A stretch of 64,000 nt of DNA from DAOTTX01 sp034437515 (GCA_034437515.1 DAOTTX010000158.1:1-64000); one strand, 5' to 3'; positions 25,857 to 35,315 are shown, counted from the first letter of the stretch. Notes: generated by a model from the sequence alone, not told the origin. Numbers and translations are program-made.

Positions 25857-27208
25857 TCCCGCTTATTGAGCACATAGGTCGGCACGACCGACCCCCCACC
25901 CGCCGTCACGTTGAGCAGCGCCAACGGAGAAAGGCGCGTCAAACATCCGCTGACACTTTGCCCGTTAAAGACATAGGGGTCGGCATCCACATAGCGCGGG
26001 CTGATGTTTAACTGACCGTTGACCCACGACGGAAAATCACGCTGCACGGTCTTTACCTTCTCCTGCACCACAAACGGCGACTCCATCGCCTGATGCAAGG
26101 CCGCCGTCCAACCGTCGTCGGAGCATTCCCAGCCCAGTGTCACGCCTTTGCCTCCGTATTCGTCGTTGGGTTTGATGACGAAACGTTCCTTATTTACCGA
26201 GACAAAATCGATGAGATCGACTTCCTTGCCCTGATAGCGCGTCTTGCGTTCTTCGACCACCCGCGTCCACGGGATGTGCGCTTCGATCGCGCCGAGCTGC
26301 GCCGCCGTAAACAGGTGATGGTTCTCCACATCACTGAGGAACGCCAGACTCGCCTTTTTCGCCATCAGCTTGGCGCTGGGCGAGTTGGTGATGCAGACCG
26401 CGTGATCACGAATGGCGTTGATGACCGCGTTGTCCGTCCCCAATAACTCGACTAACTCGTTGTAAAGCACCCGCTTGTAGATGATGTCGATACGAAAATC
26501 ACCTTTCCACAGGTGACCGGCACGATAATCAAGCTCGTGCGGATCAGCGAGGATCGCCTGAGTGCCGTTGGCCTCAAAGAACTGGCGTGTGATCTCATGT
26601 TCGTTGAGGGTCGGCACATCACGCCAGTCAAGGATGGCGATCTGCGGTTCTTCGGTGCCGCCCCATATCTTGTACGCTTCCAGCAAGGCATAATGCAGGC
26701 TATGCTGTGAGGGCATCGCGTTCATGTGGAAGTGCTTCTGCATCCGCTTGACCGGCCCAAGTTCGTTAAAGGCAAAACTCAACTCATCGCCGTAGCCGAT
26801 GCCGGCGGGTGTTTCCGCGTTGTATTCAACCACCTTTAACGACCGTTCCTCGACAAGATAGAACGTGTCCAACCGTGAAGACGTCCACGGCACCGGCCCA
26901 CCCGCATCGAGCTTATGCAGTTCTTCTTCATACGGTTCCAGAAACAACCGCTCACGATAATCCGCATTGGCGACACACACCTCGTGCGTTCGCTGGAAGG
27001 CGGTCAGCAGTGTTTCCAACCCTTGCTTTAAGAACTGCCAATCCGCTTCAAAGTAAAAATGCGGACGCAGCACAATGCACAGCGGACGTAGCCCAAAGTA
27101 TAGCCCACGTTCCCTGAGCCGCTGGCGCATCAAGTCATCAGTGGCTTCGGCGATCTCATCGGTAAGCGCAGCATGATAGTCGTCGATGATGTCCTGAATG
27201 TGCGTCAT
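25853..27208 (-). CDS. ATP-grasp ligase, glutathionylspermidine synthase-like
   Basis: 451 residues. The middle has VVEYNAETPAGIGYGDELSF and the C-terminal half has VSVNKERFVIKPNDEYGGKGVTLG, the ATP-grasp Lys strand and flexible Gly loop, then FVVQEKVKTV. The order resembles the glutathionylspermidine-synthase-like or circularly permuted ATP-grasp families, which join a carboxylate to an amine using ATP. It overlaps the upstream RimK-like gene by four bases (ATGA), so both are co-translated. Substrates unknown. Confidence 0.75.
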   Translation of the reverse strand: MTHIQDIIDDYHAALTDEIAEATDDLMRQRLRERGLYFGLRPLCIVLRPHFYFEADWQFLKQGLETLLTAFQRTHEVCVANADYRERLFLEPYEEELHKLDAGGPVPWTSSRLDTFYLVEERSLKVVEYNAETPAGIGYGDELSFAFNELGPVKRMQKHFHMNAMPSQHSLHYALLEAYKIWGGTEEPQIAILDWRDVPTLNEHEITRQFFEANGTQAILADPHELDYRAGHLWKGDFRIDIIYKRVLYNELVELLGTDNAVINAIRDHAVCITNSPSAKLMAKKASLAFLSDVENHHLFTAAQLGAIEAHIPWTRVVEERKTRYQGKEVDLIDFVSVNKERFVIKPNDEYGGKGVTLGWECSDDGWTAALHQAMESPFVVQEKVKTVQRDFPSWVNGQLNISPRYVDADPYVFNGQSVSGCLTRLSPLALLNVTAGGGSVVPTYVLNKRD

Positions 27209-28191
27209 GATTTTTTCTTCTTTTTCGTACTGTTTTCCGCCTTTTTCGCCAGTTTGCCCCAGGTGTAATCAGCACGTGTGCCGTCTTTGCGACTATCCGC
27301 CAGGGCGATCATCTCATCGGCCATGGTATGCACCATCCAATCGAAATGATTCTTCCCCAATGAATTTACGTCCATATCCGGCGCGGGGTTCATAAAGTCG
27401 ATGGCATACGGCACACCGTCTTTGATGGCGAACTCACAGGTGTTCATGTCATAGCCGAACGCCTGGCAGATTTGCAAGGTCGCCTCATGCAGTGTCTCGA
27501 CCATCCCCGGTGTGCTGAACTGCGGTTCGGGGAAGTAGTAACGCTCGTTGGGGTTATACTGCATCACCCGTGCTTTGCTCTGTGCGATGCCCATACAACG
27601 GGCGTATTCCTCCCAATGGATAAATTCCTGCAAAATCATCGTGAGCAGGCCGCTGGTGTTATAGGCATGGAATAACTCATCCATCGAATTACAGATGTAC
27701 ACATCACGCCAGCCGCCACCGTGCGCGTCCTTCAGCACCACCGGGAAGCCGCCCAACTGCCCCACGATGCTATCCCAATCAATTGGATACGTGAGGTTGC
27801 GCAGGCTTTCCGAATGGACAATCCCTGGCACATATTCTTTATTCGGCAGCACAAAAGTACGCGGTGCGGCTAAACCCAACTTGACGATCAGCGACGTGCC
27901 GAAATACTTGTCGTCCGCCGTCCACATAAACGGATCGTTGATAACCTTCGCCCCTTGCAGCGCGGCGTTCTTCAAGTACGAACGATAGTAAGGGACTTCA
28001 TGCGAGATGCGGTCGATAATCACATCATAGGGGCAGGGTTCGTCCATAAAGGTGCCGCCAATTTTGACGTACTCAGCGGTGACACCCGTTTCCTCACTGC
28101 GACGATTGACCTCTTCGAGAAACGCCGGGGGCCACGACCATTCCCGACCGATGAACAGACCAATACGTTTGGTTTGCTTTTTTGGAGGCAT
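27205..28191 (-). CDS. ATP-grasp ligase, RimK-like
   Basis: 328 residues from ATG 28191, with AGAGGAAA seven bases upstream; a longer frame to 28287 lacks a site. The N-terminal pre-ATP-grasp portion reads IGLFIGREWSWPPAFLEEVN and DVIIDRISHEVPYYRSYL. The grasp fold follows with GGFPVVLKDAHGGGWRDVYI and ILQEFIHWEEYARCM. The metal-binding end is YAIDFMNPAPDMD. The tail is a Lys-rich KKAENSTKKKKK. It should catalyse amide-bond formation together with its co-translated partner. Acceptor and donor unknown. Confidence 0.8.
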   Translation of the reverse strand: MPPKKQTKRIGLFIGREWSWPPAFLEEVNRRSEETGVTAEYVKIGGTFMDEPCPYDVIIDRISHEVPYYRSYLKNAALQGAKVINDPFMWTADDKYFGTSLIVKLGLAAPRTFVLPNKEYVPGIVHSESLRNLTYPIDWDSIVGQLGGFPVVLKDAHGGGWRDVYICNSMDELFHAYNTSGLLTMILQEFIHWEEYARCMGIAQSKARVMQYNPNERYYFPEPQFSTPGMVETLHEATLQICQAFGYDMNTCEFAIKDGVPYAIDFMNPAPDMDVNSLGKNHFDWMVHTMADEMIALADSRKDGTRADYTWGKLAKKAENSTKKKKKS

Positions 28192-28375
28192 AGTTTTTCC
28201 TCTGTTGTGTTCTGAACTGCTGCGAATATACCGCAGTTCCAGCGGAAAGGCTAACACATCGTTCGCAGCGCATGTCTCATGAAGCACTCAGGGGATGTTC
28301 AAGGCGGTTTAGGGTGAGGTTTATCCACGTCATACACAATAAATACAGAAAAGCAGATTTTGAAAGGCGTAAAAA

Positions 28376-28699
28376 ATGCCAGATTTTCCAATAGAATTTC
28401 ATAGTGAAGTCGATATCGGTAAGGAAATGGAGATGCAACTCTACACCCTCACCGAGCAAAAAATGGACAAAATCGCGAAGGGTCACCATGATGTCACCAG
28501 CGCAATGGTAGACATTACCGACCCGGCAAAAGGCGAAGGTATGCCGACGATGTATCAGGTCAACGTCACACTCTACGCCCGACCGAACAACATCGCCGCC
28601 ATCAAGAAAAACGATGATGTTAAAGCCGCGCTGCGTGACTCACTCGACGCGGTCGAACGGCAAATCCGCGAGAAACGCGAGCGCCTGCGCGACCATTAA
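28376..28699 (+). CDS. hpf: Short ribosome hibernation factor, HPF/RaiA type
   Basis: 107 residues. A beta-alpha-beta-beta-beta-alpha fold with QMQLYTLTEQKMDKIAKGHHDVTSAMVDI-like arrangement (given here approximately) and YQVNVTLYARPNNIAAIKKND. It ends in the basic RQIREKRERLRDH helix. Members bind the 30S decoding centre in stationary phase and block translation. It lacks the C-terminal dimerisation domain of long HPF. It is wedged between convergent minus-strand genes. Confidence 0.75.
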   Translation: MPDFPIEFHSEVDIGKEMEMQLYTLTEQKMDKIAKGHHDVTSAMVDITDPAKGEGMPTMYQVNVTLYARPNNIAAIKKNDDVKAALRDSLDAVERQIREKRERLRDH

Positions 28700-28782
28700 C
28701 AGATAAAACAATAAAGAACGTCCACAATTCGTAGAGGCGACCCGGTGTGGTCGCCCTGGGCAGACACGATAATCTGCCCCTC
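28697..28782. repeat. Dispersed intergenic repeat, copy B
   Basis: Inverted relative to the copy at 21248-21332 and conserved over about 80 bases. It fills exactly the gap between the stop codons of the hibernation factor (ends 28699) and the convergent thioesterase gene (ends 28783). The internal GGCGACC and GGTCGCC arms can pair, so it may act as a two-way terminator. Confidence 0.7.
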
Positions 28783-29190
28783 TTACGCATCAAGGTTAAC
28801 AATCGTCCCCTGTGCCACCGCGCACAATTTTTCTTCACCTTCGTTGACCGCATAAATCCGACACTCGCACACGGCTTGACGCTTGCCAGCATAAATCGGC
28901 GTCCCCCGTGCGATCAAACGTTGCCCGATGCTAGGCCGCACATAGTTGATCTTAAACTCAGAAGTCAACACATTGGTGCCCAGCACCGTCCCCCCGGCGA
29001 ACGTCAGCGTATTATCCGCGAGATAACTCACCACACCACCATGCACAAACCCGTTCTGCTGCTTGTGCTCCGGGCGCACGTCGAGCACTAACTCGCTCAA
29101 CTCAGGGTCAAACCGCGTGATCCGCGTGCCCAGATGCTTGCTGAACGGTTGTGCATCGAGTACCTGCTGTGCCATTTTGAGCGGTTCCAT
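28783..29190 (-). CDS. PaaI-like hotdog thioesterase
   Basis: 135 residues. The hotdog core reads KQQNGFVHGGVVSYLADNTLTFAGG, with the conserved HGG and the Asp/Glu region of the 4HBT family, and NYVRPSIGQRLIARG is the second conserved strand. It hydrolyses acyl-CoA or acyl-carrier thioesters; the acyl group is unknown. It starts two bases after the stop of the upstream esterase gene, so both are in one transcript. Confidence 0.85.
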   Translation of the reverse strand: MEPLKMAQQVLDAQPFSKHLGTRITRFDPELSELVLDVRPEHKQQNGFVHGGVVSYLADNTLTFAGGTVLGTNVLTSEFKINYVRPSIGQRLIARGTPIYAGKRQAVCECRIYAVNEGEEKLCAVAQGTIVNLDA

Positions 29191-29192
29191 CG

Positions 29193-29912
29193 CTAATCAT
29201 GTCCGTTGATGTAAATCTGCATCATCTGCATCCAGTAAGGCCAATCATGCGCCCAGCCATCCCACTCACGAAGCGCGTTACCGATGCCCTTATCCCACAA
29301 CACCCCAGACATCACCTTAGAGCGATTCCATAAGCGGTCGCCCCTGCCCACCGCCATGATGATGTCCAGTTGGCGCAGCAACCACAACCGGTGCCCGTCG
29401 TTCTCATTGGCGATGAACTGCACCGGATTGTTGTAATACACGTAATCATCGACGTAACCGTCCGTCCAACCCCGAATGTCATACACCCCGCTCAAACCGA
29501 TGATGCGATTCACAAGCTGCGGGTACTTCAGGCCGAATGCCATCGCGTGGTAGGCACCAAAGCTCGCGCCGACCGTCATCAAAAACGGATTGCCGTTCTT
29601 GTGATACGAGAGCGGCAGCACCTCGTTCAGCAGGTACTCAAAATATTGATGATGCCGGTACGCCCTGCCGCTAGGGTGCGCCCAGCTACAATACCAACTT
29701 TCTGCATCGACGCTATCGACACAGTATATTTGAATCCAGCCGTTGTCGATATGATGACCGAGTGCATCGATCATGCCGCGATCTTGCCACTCGTAAAAGC
29801 GCCCCTGCGAAGTCGGGAAGACCAGCACCCGCGCCCCCGCATGACCGAAGATCAGTAATTCCATATCACGATTTAAGTGCGGACTGTGCCAACGATGATA
29901 TTCACGGTGCAT
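29193..29912 (-). CDS. Alpha/beta-hydrolase, esterase D-like family
   Basis: 239 residues. The nucleophile elbow is VGASFGAYHAMAFGLKYP (Ser in GxSxG). The N-terminal HSPHLNRDMELLIFGHAGARVLVFPTS is the usual first strand and oxyanion turn, and the HDW near the C-terminus could hold the catalytic His. There is no signal peptide, so it is cytoplasmic. First gene of a two-gene unit with the thioesterase. The substrate could be a small ester of a pathway encoded around it; this is inference. Confidence 0.82.
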   Translation of the reverse strand: MHREYHRWHSPHLNRDMELLIFGHAGARVLVFPTSQGRFYEWQDRGMIDALGHHIDNGWIQIYCVDSVDAESWYCSWAHPSGRAYRHHQYFEYLLNEVLPLSYHKNGNPFLMTVGASFGAYHAMAFGLKYPQLVNRIIGLSGVYDIRGWTDGYVDDYVYYNNPVQFIANENDGHRLWLLRQLDIIMAVGRGDRLWNRSKVMSGVLWDKGIGNALREWDGWAHDWPYWMQMMQIYINGHD

Positions 29913-30055
29913 AAGTTTTCGCTTTCCGTTTGCGATGAACTCCAGAGTTGCGCGAATAGTAGCGCAAATGCGGCATTTTGTCTATTTTTGAAAGATCGAG
30001 TCACGCTATCGCGTCCAAAGCCTATGTATGAGACGACAACGAAAGCGATAACACC

Positions 30056-31117
30056 ATGCCACAACTTTATGAAGAATGGACGCTGCGCGGGGTCACGTTC
30101 CGCAACCGCATCGGCGTTTCCCCCATGTGCCAGTACAGTTCCGAGGACGGTTACGCCAACGACTGGCATCTGGTGCATCTGGGCAGCCGGGCGGTCGGTG
30201 GGGCCGGGTTCGTGATGACCGAGGCCGCCGCCGTCGAACCCCGCGGACGCATCAGCGCGGAAGACCTCGGCATCTGGAAGGACGCCCACATACCCATGCT
30301 CAAGCGCATCACTGACTTTTTGCGCGGGCAAGGCGCGGTTAGCGGGATTCAACTCGCGCACGCTGGACGCAAAGCCGCCCGCATCCGTCCCTGGGAAGGC
30401 CCCGGCGCGTTGAGCGATGCTGACGGCGGTTGGCAAATCGTCGGCCCTACTGCGACTCCGTTCTCCGACGACTTCCGCAACCCGCGTGAACTGACGTTGG
30501 ACGAGATCGAAGCCATCATCGAGGCGTTTGTCGTCGGAGCCAGACGCGCCGATGATGCCGAGTTTGACGTAATCGAGATCCACGCCGCGCACGGCTATCT
30601 GCTGCACAGCTTTTACTCGCCCCTGTCCAACACCCGCACCGATGCCTACGGCGGCGACTTCGACGGACGCACCCGGATGCTGCGTGAGGTCGCCCGGCGC
30701 ATCCGTGCCATCTGGAACAAGCCGCTGTTCGTGCGCCTCTCCGCGACCGATTGGGTCGAACACGGTTGGACGCTCGACGACTCGATCCGGTTGGCGGCCT
30801 GCCTCAAAGAAGATGGGGTCGATCTGATTGATTGCAGCGCGGGCGGTGTCGTCCCCGATGTGTCCTACCCGGTCGGTGCAGGTTATCAGGTGCCACTGTC
30901 AGAAGGGGTCAAACACGGCGCGGGGATCATGACCGCCGCCGTCGGGATGATTACCGAACCGATGCAAGCCGATGAACTCATCCGCAACGGACGCGCTGAC
31001 ATGGTGCTGATGGCACGGGAGTTCCTACGTCACCCATATTGGCCTTTGCACGCCGCCGATGTCGTCCATCAGGCCGACGCGAAAGCCGTCCCGCCACAGT
31101 ATCAACGGGCGTTTTAG
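30056..31117 (+). CDS. Old yellow enzyme / NADPH ene-reductase, NamA-YqjM type
   Basis: 353 residues of an FMN TIM barrel. Features include SPMCQYSSEDGYANDWHLVHLGSRAVGG, QLAHAGRKA, the catalytic pair in HAAHGYLLHSFYSP and NTRTDAYGG. The late GMITEPMQADELIRNGRADMV fits the FMN phosphate site. It reduces activated C=C bonds with NADPH and is often linked to stress. It is divergent from the esterase and overlaps the subtilisin gene by four bases at the 3' end. Confidence 0.93.
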   Translation: MPQLYEEWTLRGVTFRNRIGVSPMCQYSSEDGYANDWHLVHLGSRAVGGAGFVMTEAAAVEPRGRISAEDLGIWKDAHIPMLKRITDFLRGQGAVSGIQLAHAGRKAARIRPWEGPGALSDADGGWQIVGPTATPFSDDFRNPRELTLDEIEAIIEAFVVGARRADDAEFDVIEIHAAHGYLLHSFYSPLSNTRTDAYGGDFDGRTRMLREVARRIRAIWNKPLFVRLSATDWVEHGWTLDDSIRLAACLKEDGVDLIDCSAGGVVPDVSYPVGAGYQVPLSEGVKHGAGIMTAAVGMITEPMQADELIRNGRADMVLMAREFLRHPYWPLHAADVVHQADAKAVPPQYQRAF

Positions 31118-32274
31118 CGACCCTGCCTCGCTAATTTCGCCGCCGCTTTAACGGCCTTTTTCGGATTAACCACACCCGCACCCTGACGCTCCCGCGTGAT
31201 GTGACCCAGTGGACGGGCGGTGTCGGTCAAAATCTGCTTGATCTGCGCGGGAGCCAGCACGGGATTGGCCTCAAGCATCTGCGCGATGACAGAGGAGACA
31301 ATCGGCGCGGCGACCGATGTGCCATCGACATGCTGGTAATGCGTGTTAATCAACTTGTGGTGATGGATGCGCCCCAGCAGATAGTTTAGCGTGGGTTCAT
31401 CGAGCACGGCGGCTTCGTCTAAGCCGACGTCATCGCGTCCCTCATCAAGGAGTTTTTGCAAGGTCGTAACACTGTCACCCGCCAGCAGTTGACCGAGCCA
31501 GCGCATCTCTGGCACCACCGACGAACTATGCAAAATCGGCGAGGCGATCCAGCGTGCCGGGGCGATGAGGTCGGGCTTGGGCGTGCCGTCGTGGGCGTGA
31601 CCATAATTGTTGTTGTACCCGTGCCACTTGCGCCGGTCGAGCGCGTTTTCATCGCTATAACCGCCAACCGTGATCACTTCCGGCGCACTTGCTGGCGGCA
31701 CCAGCACATCCACCCCGCGATTACCCGCCGCAATCACGACGACCAACCCTTCCTCGACCAGGTCTCGCACCGCGCGGTGCAGCGGATGCACCGGATTATC
31801 ACTCGGATAGTCCCCACCGACGGAGACGTTCACTACACGCACGCCGTACCGCTTATGATGACCGAGCAGCCAGTTCATCCCGCGCAAAATATCAACTTCT
31901 TTCAGGCGAAAATCCGGCGTGCTGATCTTGATAAGCAGCAACTCACTCTCATAAGCCAGACCACGATACACCCCATCGGAGTCGTGACCATCCCCGGCAG
32001 CGATGACGCTGGTCATCTGCCCATGCCAGCTTGCCGGGCCTTCGTTCATCACACGCGGCTGCACTTTGATCTCCGGCGTGGACGCATCCACATGGGCGAG
32101 AATGCGTCCGTCCAGGTCCGGGTGATTGGCGAAACCGGCATCGATAAACGCCATCATGACACCACGCCCGGTGTATTTCTTAGGCGCGTCCAGGCGCTCC
32201 GGTGTGGAGAGCAGCGTACCGGTCTTACCCGGCGGATAATTCGGATAGAACGAAAACGGCTTCGTGCTCGACAA
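31114..32274 (-). CDS. Subtilisin-like serine protease (S8), cytoplasmic
   Basis: 386 residues from TTG 32274, chosen because GGAG lies eight bases upstream. The catalytic Asp is in MMAFIDAGFANHPDLDGR, the His in SWHGQMTSVIAAGDG and the Ser in DGTSVAAPIVSSVIAQ. There is no signal peptide or pro-domain, unlike secreted subtilisins. It lies 85 bases after an ATP-grasp gene and may share its transcript. A processing role in the same pathway is possible but unproven. Confidence 0.88.
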   Translation of the reverse strand: MSSTKPFSFYPNYPPGKTGTLLSTPERLDAPKKYTGRGVMMAFIDAGFANHPDLDGRILAHVDASTPEIKVQPRVMNEGPASWHGQMTSVIAAGDGHDSDGVYRGLAYESELLLIKISTPDFRLKEVDILRGMNWLLGHHKRYGVRVVNVSVGGDYPSDNPVHPLHRAVRDLVEEGLVVVIAAGNRGVDVLVPPASAPEVITVGGYSDENALDRRKWHGYNNNYGHAHDGTPKPDLIAPARWIASPILHSSSVVPEMRWLGQLLAGDSVTTLQKLLDEGRDDVGLDEAAVLDEPTLNYLLGRIHHHKLINTHYQHVDGTSVAAPIVSSVIAQMLEANPVLAPAQIKQILTDTARPLGHITRERQGAGVVNPKKAVKAAAKLARQGR

Positions 32275-32359
32275 GGCTCTTACTCCAGGCTATCAGGCAG
32301 AAAAGACATCGTGCGCCATGTCCCTGTTTCCATTATATGCAAACGGGTGAGAAAAAGCG

Positions 32360-33574
32360 TTAACCTGTGTTGCCCGTGCGTTGCGGCTCCCAGGGGTCGG
32401 CAACGGCGGTGAAGTCCTCGGCGAAACGCCGAGTATAGTCATCCAACAACGCCGTGACCCGCTCGCTATCCGGTGCGGCGACGATCAACCCGGCGTGATA
32501 GGCTTTGTCTGCCCGCCAAACGACTTCCGGCGCGTCATACCCGGTCAGGTCGGGGTGTTCCTGTTTTGCCAGCGTCATCAACAGCGCCGCGTAATCGTCT
32601 TTCCTCTGTGGCAGTTCGTAGGATTGGTCGCGCATCACCATTACTTCCAACTGGCCCCACTCGTACCAGAGATCAATACCCGACGCCGCATGGATCAAAT
32701 CCGCGATGTTGGCCCCGCCGACCCGCGCCGCCGACTCAAGGAAGTAAAACGCCCCATCCTCATGAGCGCGGATGAACTCCGTATGCGCAGCACCGTTAAA
32801 CAGACCGAGCGCGTTCAACACCCGCGCGTTCAAAGCCCGTAATTCGGTGGCCTCATCGCCATCGCGGGGCAGCACGCGCGTCGTGAACACCCCTCCACCC
32901 TGATAGATCGACATGGGCGGTGCGCCGTACTTCTGCGCACTGGTGAAGATCACCTCGCCGTTGTAAACCAGCGAGTCGATGTGATAGACATCACCGGGCA
33001 GAAATTTTTCCAGCAGATAGTACGATTGATTATCACCGAGTTCGTCCAACGCCCGCCATAGCGATTCCTGCGTCTCGATTTTGCGGATGCCCATCGCGCT
33101 GGCCTCGGAGCGTGGCTTGAGCACCCAGGGTGGCGTGACCGTCTCAATATAATCTCGCAGATCACCGTAGTTCTTAACACCGATGAACGCCGGGACGGGA
33201 ATATCAGCATTTTGTGCGACTTCGCGCATGGTCAGTTTGTCACGAAAGCACCGCGCCGCCGTGACCCCCATCCCCGGCAGACGCAGATGTTCGCGCAGCA
33301 TCGCCGCGATCTCGACCTCGAACTCATCCAACGGGATAATACGGTCGATCTGCCTTCCCCGACACAGGTAAGACACCGTGTTGATGACATCGCGATACCG
33401 GGCCAGGTCGGGCGTATAGAACACCTCATCAATGGCATCAAAAGGCCAGGGCTTTTCACGATGCTTCTCTTCGGTCAACAGTAGCACATAGCAGCCCTGC
33501 GCTTTGACCGCCTTCAGCATGTTTTCACCCTTAAACGTGCTTGAGATGAATAAAAGTGTCTCTGGCTGTGTCAT
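32360..33574 (-). CDS. ATP-grasp carboxylate-amine ligase-like protein
   Basis: 404 residues. A biotin-carboxylase/L-amino-acid-ligase type layout: an N-terminal Rossmann-like part (LLFISSTFKGENMLKAVKAQ, DRIIPLDEFEVEIAAMLRE), then the grasp lysine strand PPWVLKPRSEASAMGIRKI, LLEKFLPGDVYHIDSLVYNGE, and the metal end FYFLESAARVGGANIADLI. It overlaps the kinase stop by four bases (ATGA), so it is coupled to the kinase. It is the third ATP-grasp gene within 8 kb. Confidence 0.82.
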   Translation of the reverse strand: MTQPETLLFISSTFKGENMLKAVKAQGCYVLLLTEEKHREKPWPFDAIDEVFYTPDLARYRDVINTVSYLCRGRQIDRIIPLDEFEVEIAAMLREHLRLPGMGVTAARCFRDKLTMREVAQNADIPVPAFIGVKNYGDLRDYIETVTPPWVLKPRSEASAMGIRKIETQESLWRALDELGDNQSYYLLEKFLPGDVYHIDSLVYNGEVIFTSAQKYGAPPMSIYQGGGVFTTRVLPRDGDEATELRALNARVLNALGLFNGAAHTEFIRAHEDGAFYFLESAARVGGANIADLIHAASGIDLWYEWGQLEVMVMRDQSYELPQRKDDYAALLMTLAKQEHPDLTGYDAPEVVWRADKAYHAGLIVAAPDSERVTALLDDYTRRFAEDFTAVADPWEPQRTGNTG

Positions 33575-35232
33575 GGCGTATTATCCTCTTCGTCATCCGG
33601 TTCTTCTTCTATGAGAAAATCATCGAGTTCGCTATCGAGTTCACGATAACGTGTGATCCCCAAGTTAATCACCTCGTTGCTGTTGCTGCAATCTTCGTTA
33701 TAGATCTGGTTCAAAACAGAATTCTCGTCACCGATCAACGAGCGCAACGGTTCAAATTCGCCGTCGTTATCCGCTGCAAGCTGCGATGTCAGGAAGTCAT
33801 ACACCCGGCGATACGCCCCACAATCAAATGACAACGCCGTCCCCGCGATGAGATCATCGATCAGTGCATCAATAAAAAATACCTGATATTCCGGCGTCGA
33901 GGTCGGGGTCGCGGTAAACGTCGCCGTCGCCGTCGCGGAGGGTTCCGGTGATGGTGTGCGCGATAGAGTCACGGTCGCGCTGGGCGTTGCCGTGTCGGTC
34001 GGCGTCGCCGTTGCCGTCGCAGATGCCGCAATTTCCGTCTCGATTTCCTGCCGAACTGCAACACGAGTCGCCGTTGCATCGACCGGGTCAAGTTCGGTCG
34101 CGGTGACTTCCGGCGTCGCTTCTTCGGTCACATCAGCGATGATCGCCACATTGCCGCCCTCACGCACTTCGTTGAACACAAATAGACCGATCAAAATGAC
34201 AAACAACGCCACAATGAGCGCACCGACCGCGTACTGTGTGCGCCGGTTCGGTGACTTCTCAGTTCCCGGACGAAATGGCATCGTTATCCAGTTACGGTCT
34301 ACACCACGCGCCGCCTCAGAACTAAACACGATCTCATTACCATCGACGTCGGTACCTCGTGCCGTTCCCGTGTTGATACGCACGATCACCTTACGATGCT
34401 CCTGGATGGCTCGCTCAAATTCACTGGCGAACGCTGTCGCCGTTTGATAACGTTTGTCCGGTTTCTTTTCCAGGGCTTTCAGGATGACATTGTCAAGTGC
34501 TTCGGGGAGATCACGGTTTAAGCTGCCCGGTTTCGGCGGTGGCTCGGTGAGATGCTTGTTGATGATGACGAAAGGGTCTTCGCCGGTAAACGGCAGCTTC
34601 CCCGCCACCAGCAAAAACGCGATGATACCCAACGAGTAAATATCGGAGCGGTGGTCAATCTCATCCGCGCCGCGTGCTTGCTCCGGCGACATATAATGCG
34701 GCGTCCCCGGCATATAGCCATCAGTCGTCAGCATCGTATGTTTCATGTCGATGACGCGAGCGATACCGAAGTCAGTCAGGTAGGCGTGGTTGGCATCACT
34801 CAACAGGATGTTGCCGGGCTTGAGGTCACGATGCACGATGCCTTTTTTATGTGCATAATCCAACGCGCTGGAAATTTGCAGCAACAGGCGCGACGTCCCG
34901 CCCAGGCTAATTTCTGCGATTCGCTTGATCTTATCGGAGAGGCTCCCCCCTTCGATAAAGTCCATCACGATATAGGGCTGATTTTTACGTTTACCCTGGT
35001 CCACATAGCGGATAATGTGAGGGTGTGAGATCTGCATCATAATCTGTGTTTCACGCTCGAACCGCTTGACGACCTCCTCGTGCTGCGCCCAATTTTCTTG
35101 CAGCAACTTCAAGGCAACCTCACGGTTAATTTGCGGGTCAAACGCCTTGTAGACGATGGCGACCCCCCCGGCTTTCAGCCGTTCCACAATGATGAAACGA
35201 TCCAAACGTTGATTGAGAATTGATTCATCCAT
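33571..35232 (-). CDS. Membrane Ser/Thr protein kinase (PknB-like)
   Basis: 553 residues. The kinase domain (~10-265) has a glycine loop region LKAGGVAIVYKAFD (the first Gly of the loop is replaced), VALKLL, HRDLKPGNILL, DFGIARV and SPEQARGADEIDHRSDIYSLG. One membrane helix lies at about 335-355. Outside the membrane is a Thr/Ala/Pro-rich mucin-like stretch (~380-440) and then a ~110-residue acidic domain with two Cys. There are no PASTA repeats. It probably senses an external signal. Coupled to the next ATP-grasp gene. Confidence 0.9.
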   Translation of the reverse strand: MDESILNQRLDRFIIVERLKAGGVAIVYKAFDPQINREVALKLLQENWAQHEEVVKRFERETQIMMQISHPHIIRYVDQGKRKNQPYIVMDFIEGGSLSDKIKRIAEISLGGTSRLLLQISSALDYAHKKGIVHRDLKPGNILLSDANHAYLTDFGIARVIDMKHTMLTTDGYMPGTPHYMSPEQARGADEIDHRSDIYSLGIIAFLLVAGKLPFTGEDPFVIINKHLTEPPPKPGSLNRDLPEALDNVILKALEKKPDKRYQTATAFASEFERAIQEHRKVIVRINTGTARGTDVDGNEIVFSSEAARGVDRNWITMPFRPGTEKSPNRRTQYAVGALIVALFVILIGLFVFNEVREGGNVAIIADVTEEATPEVTATELDPVDATATRVAVRQEIETEIAASATATATPTDTATPSATVTLSRTPSPEPSATATATFTATPTSTPEYQVFFIDALIDDLIAGTALSFDCGAYRRVYDFLTSQLAADNDGEFEPLRSLIGDENSVLNQIYNEDCSNSNEVINLGITRYRELDSELDDFLIEEEPDDEEDNTP

Positions 35233-35315
35233 AGGTTGTTCGCATCTGTCGAGGGATTATCGAGCGTTCAGCCGATAATTCTAGCACAAAACAGCTGTCA
35301 AGGCATCGCAGCCCC

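Noticed and set aside
28192..28287. Longer start for the RimK-like ATP-grasp gene
   Set aside because: The extra 32 residues lack a ribosome-binding site, whereas ATG 28191 has AGAGGAAA at ideal spacing.
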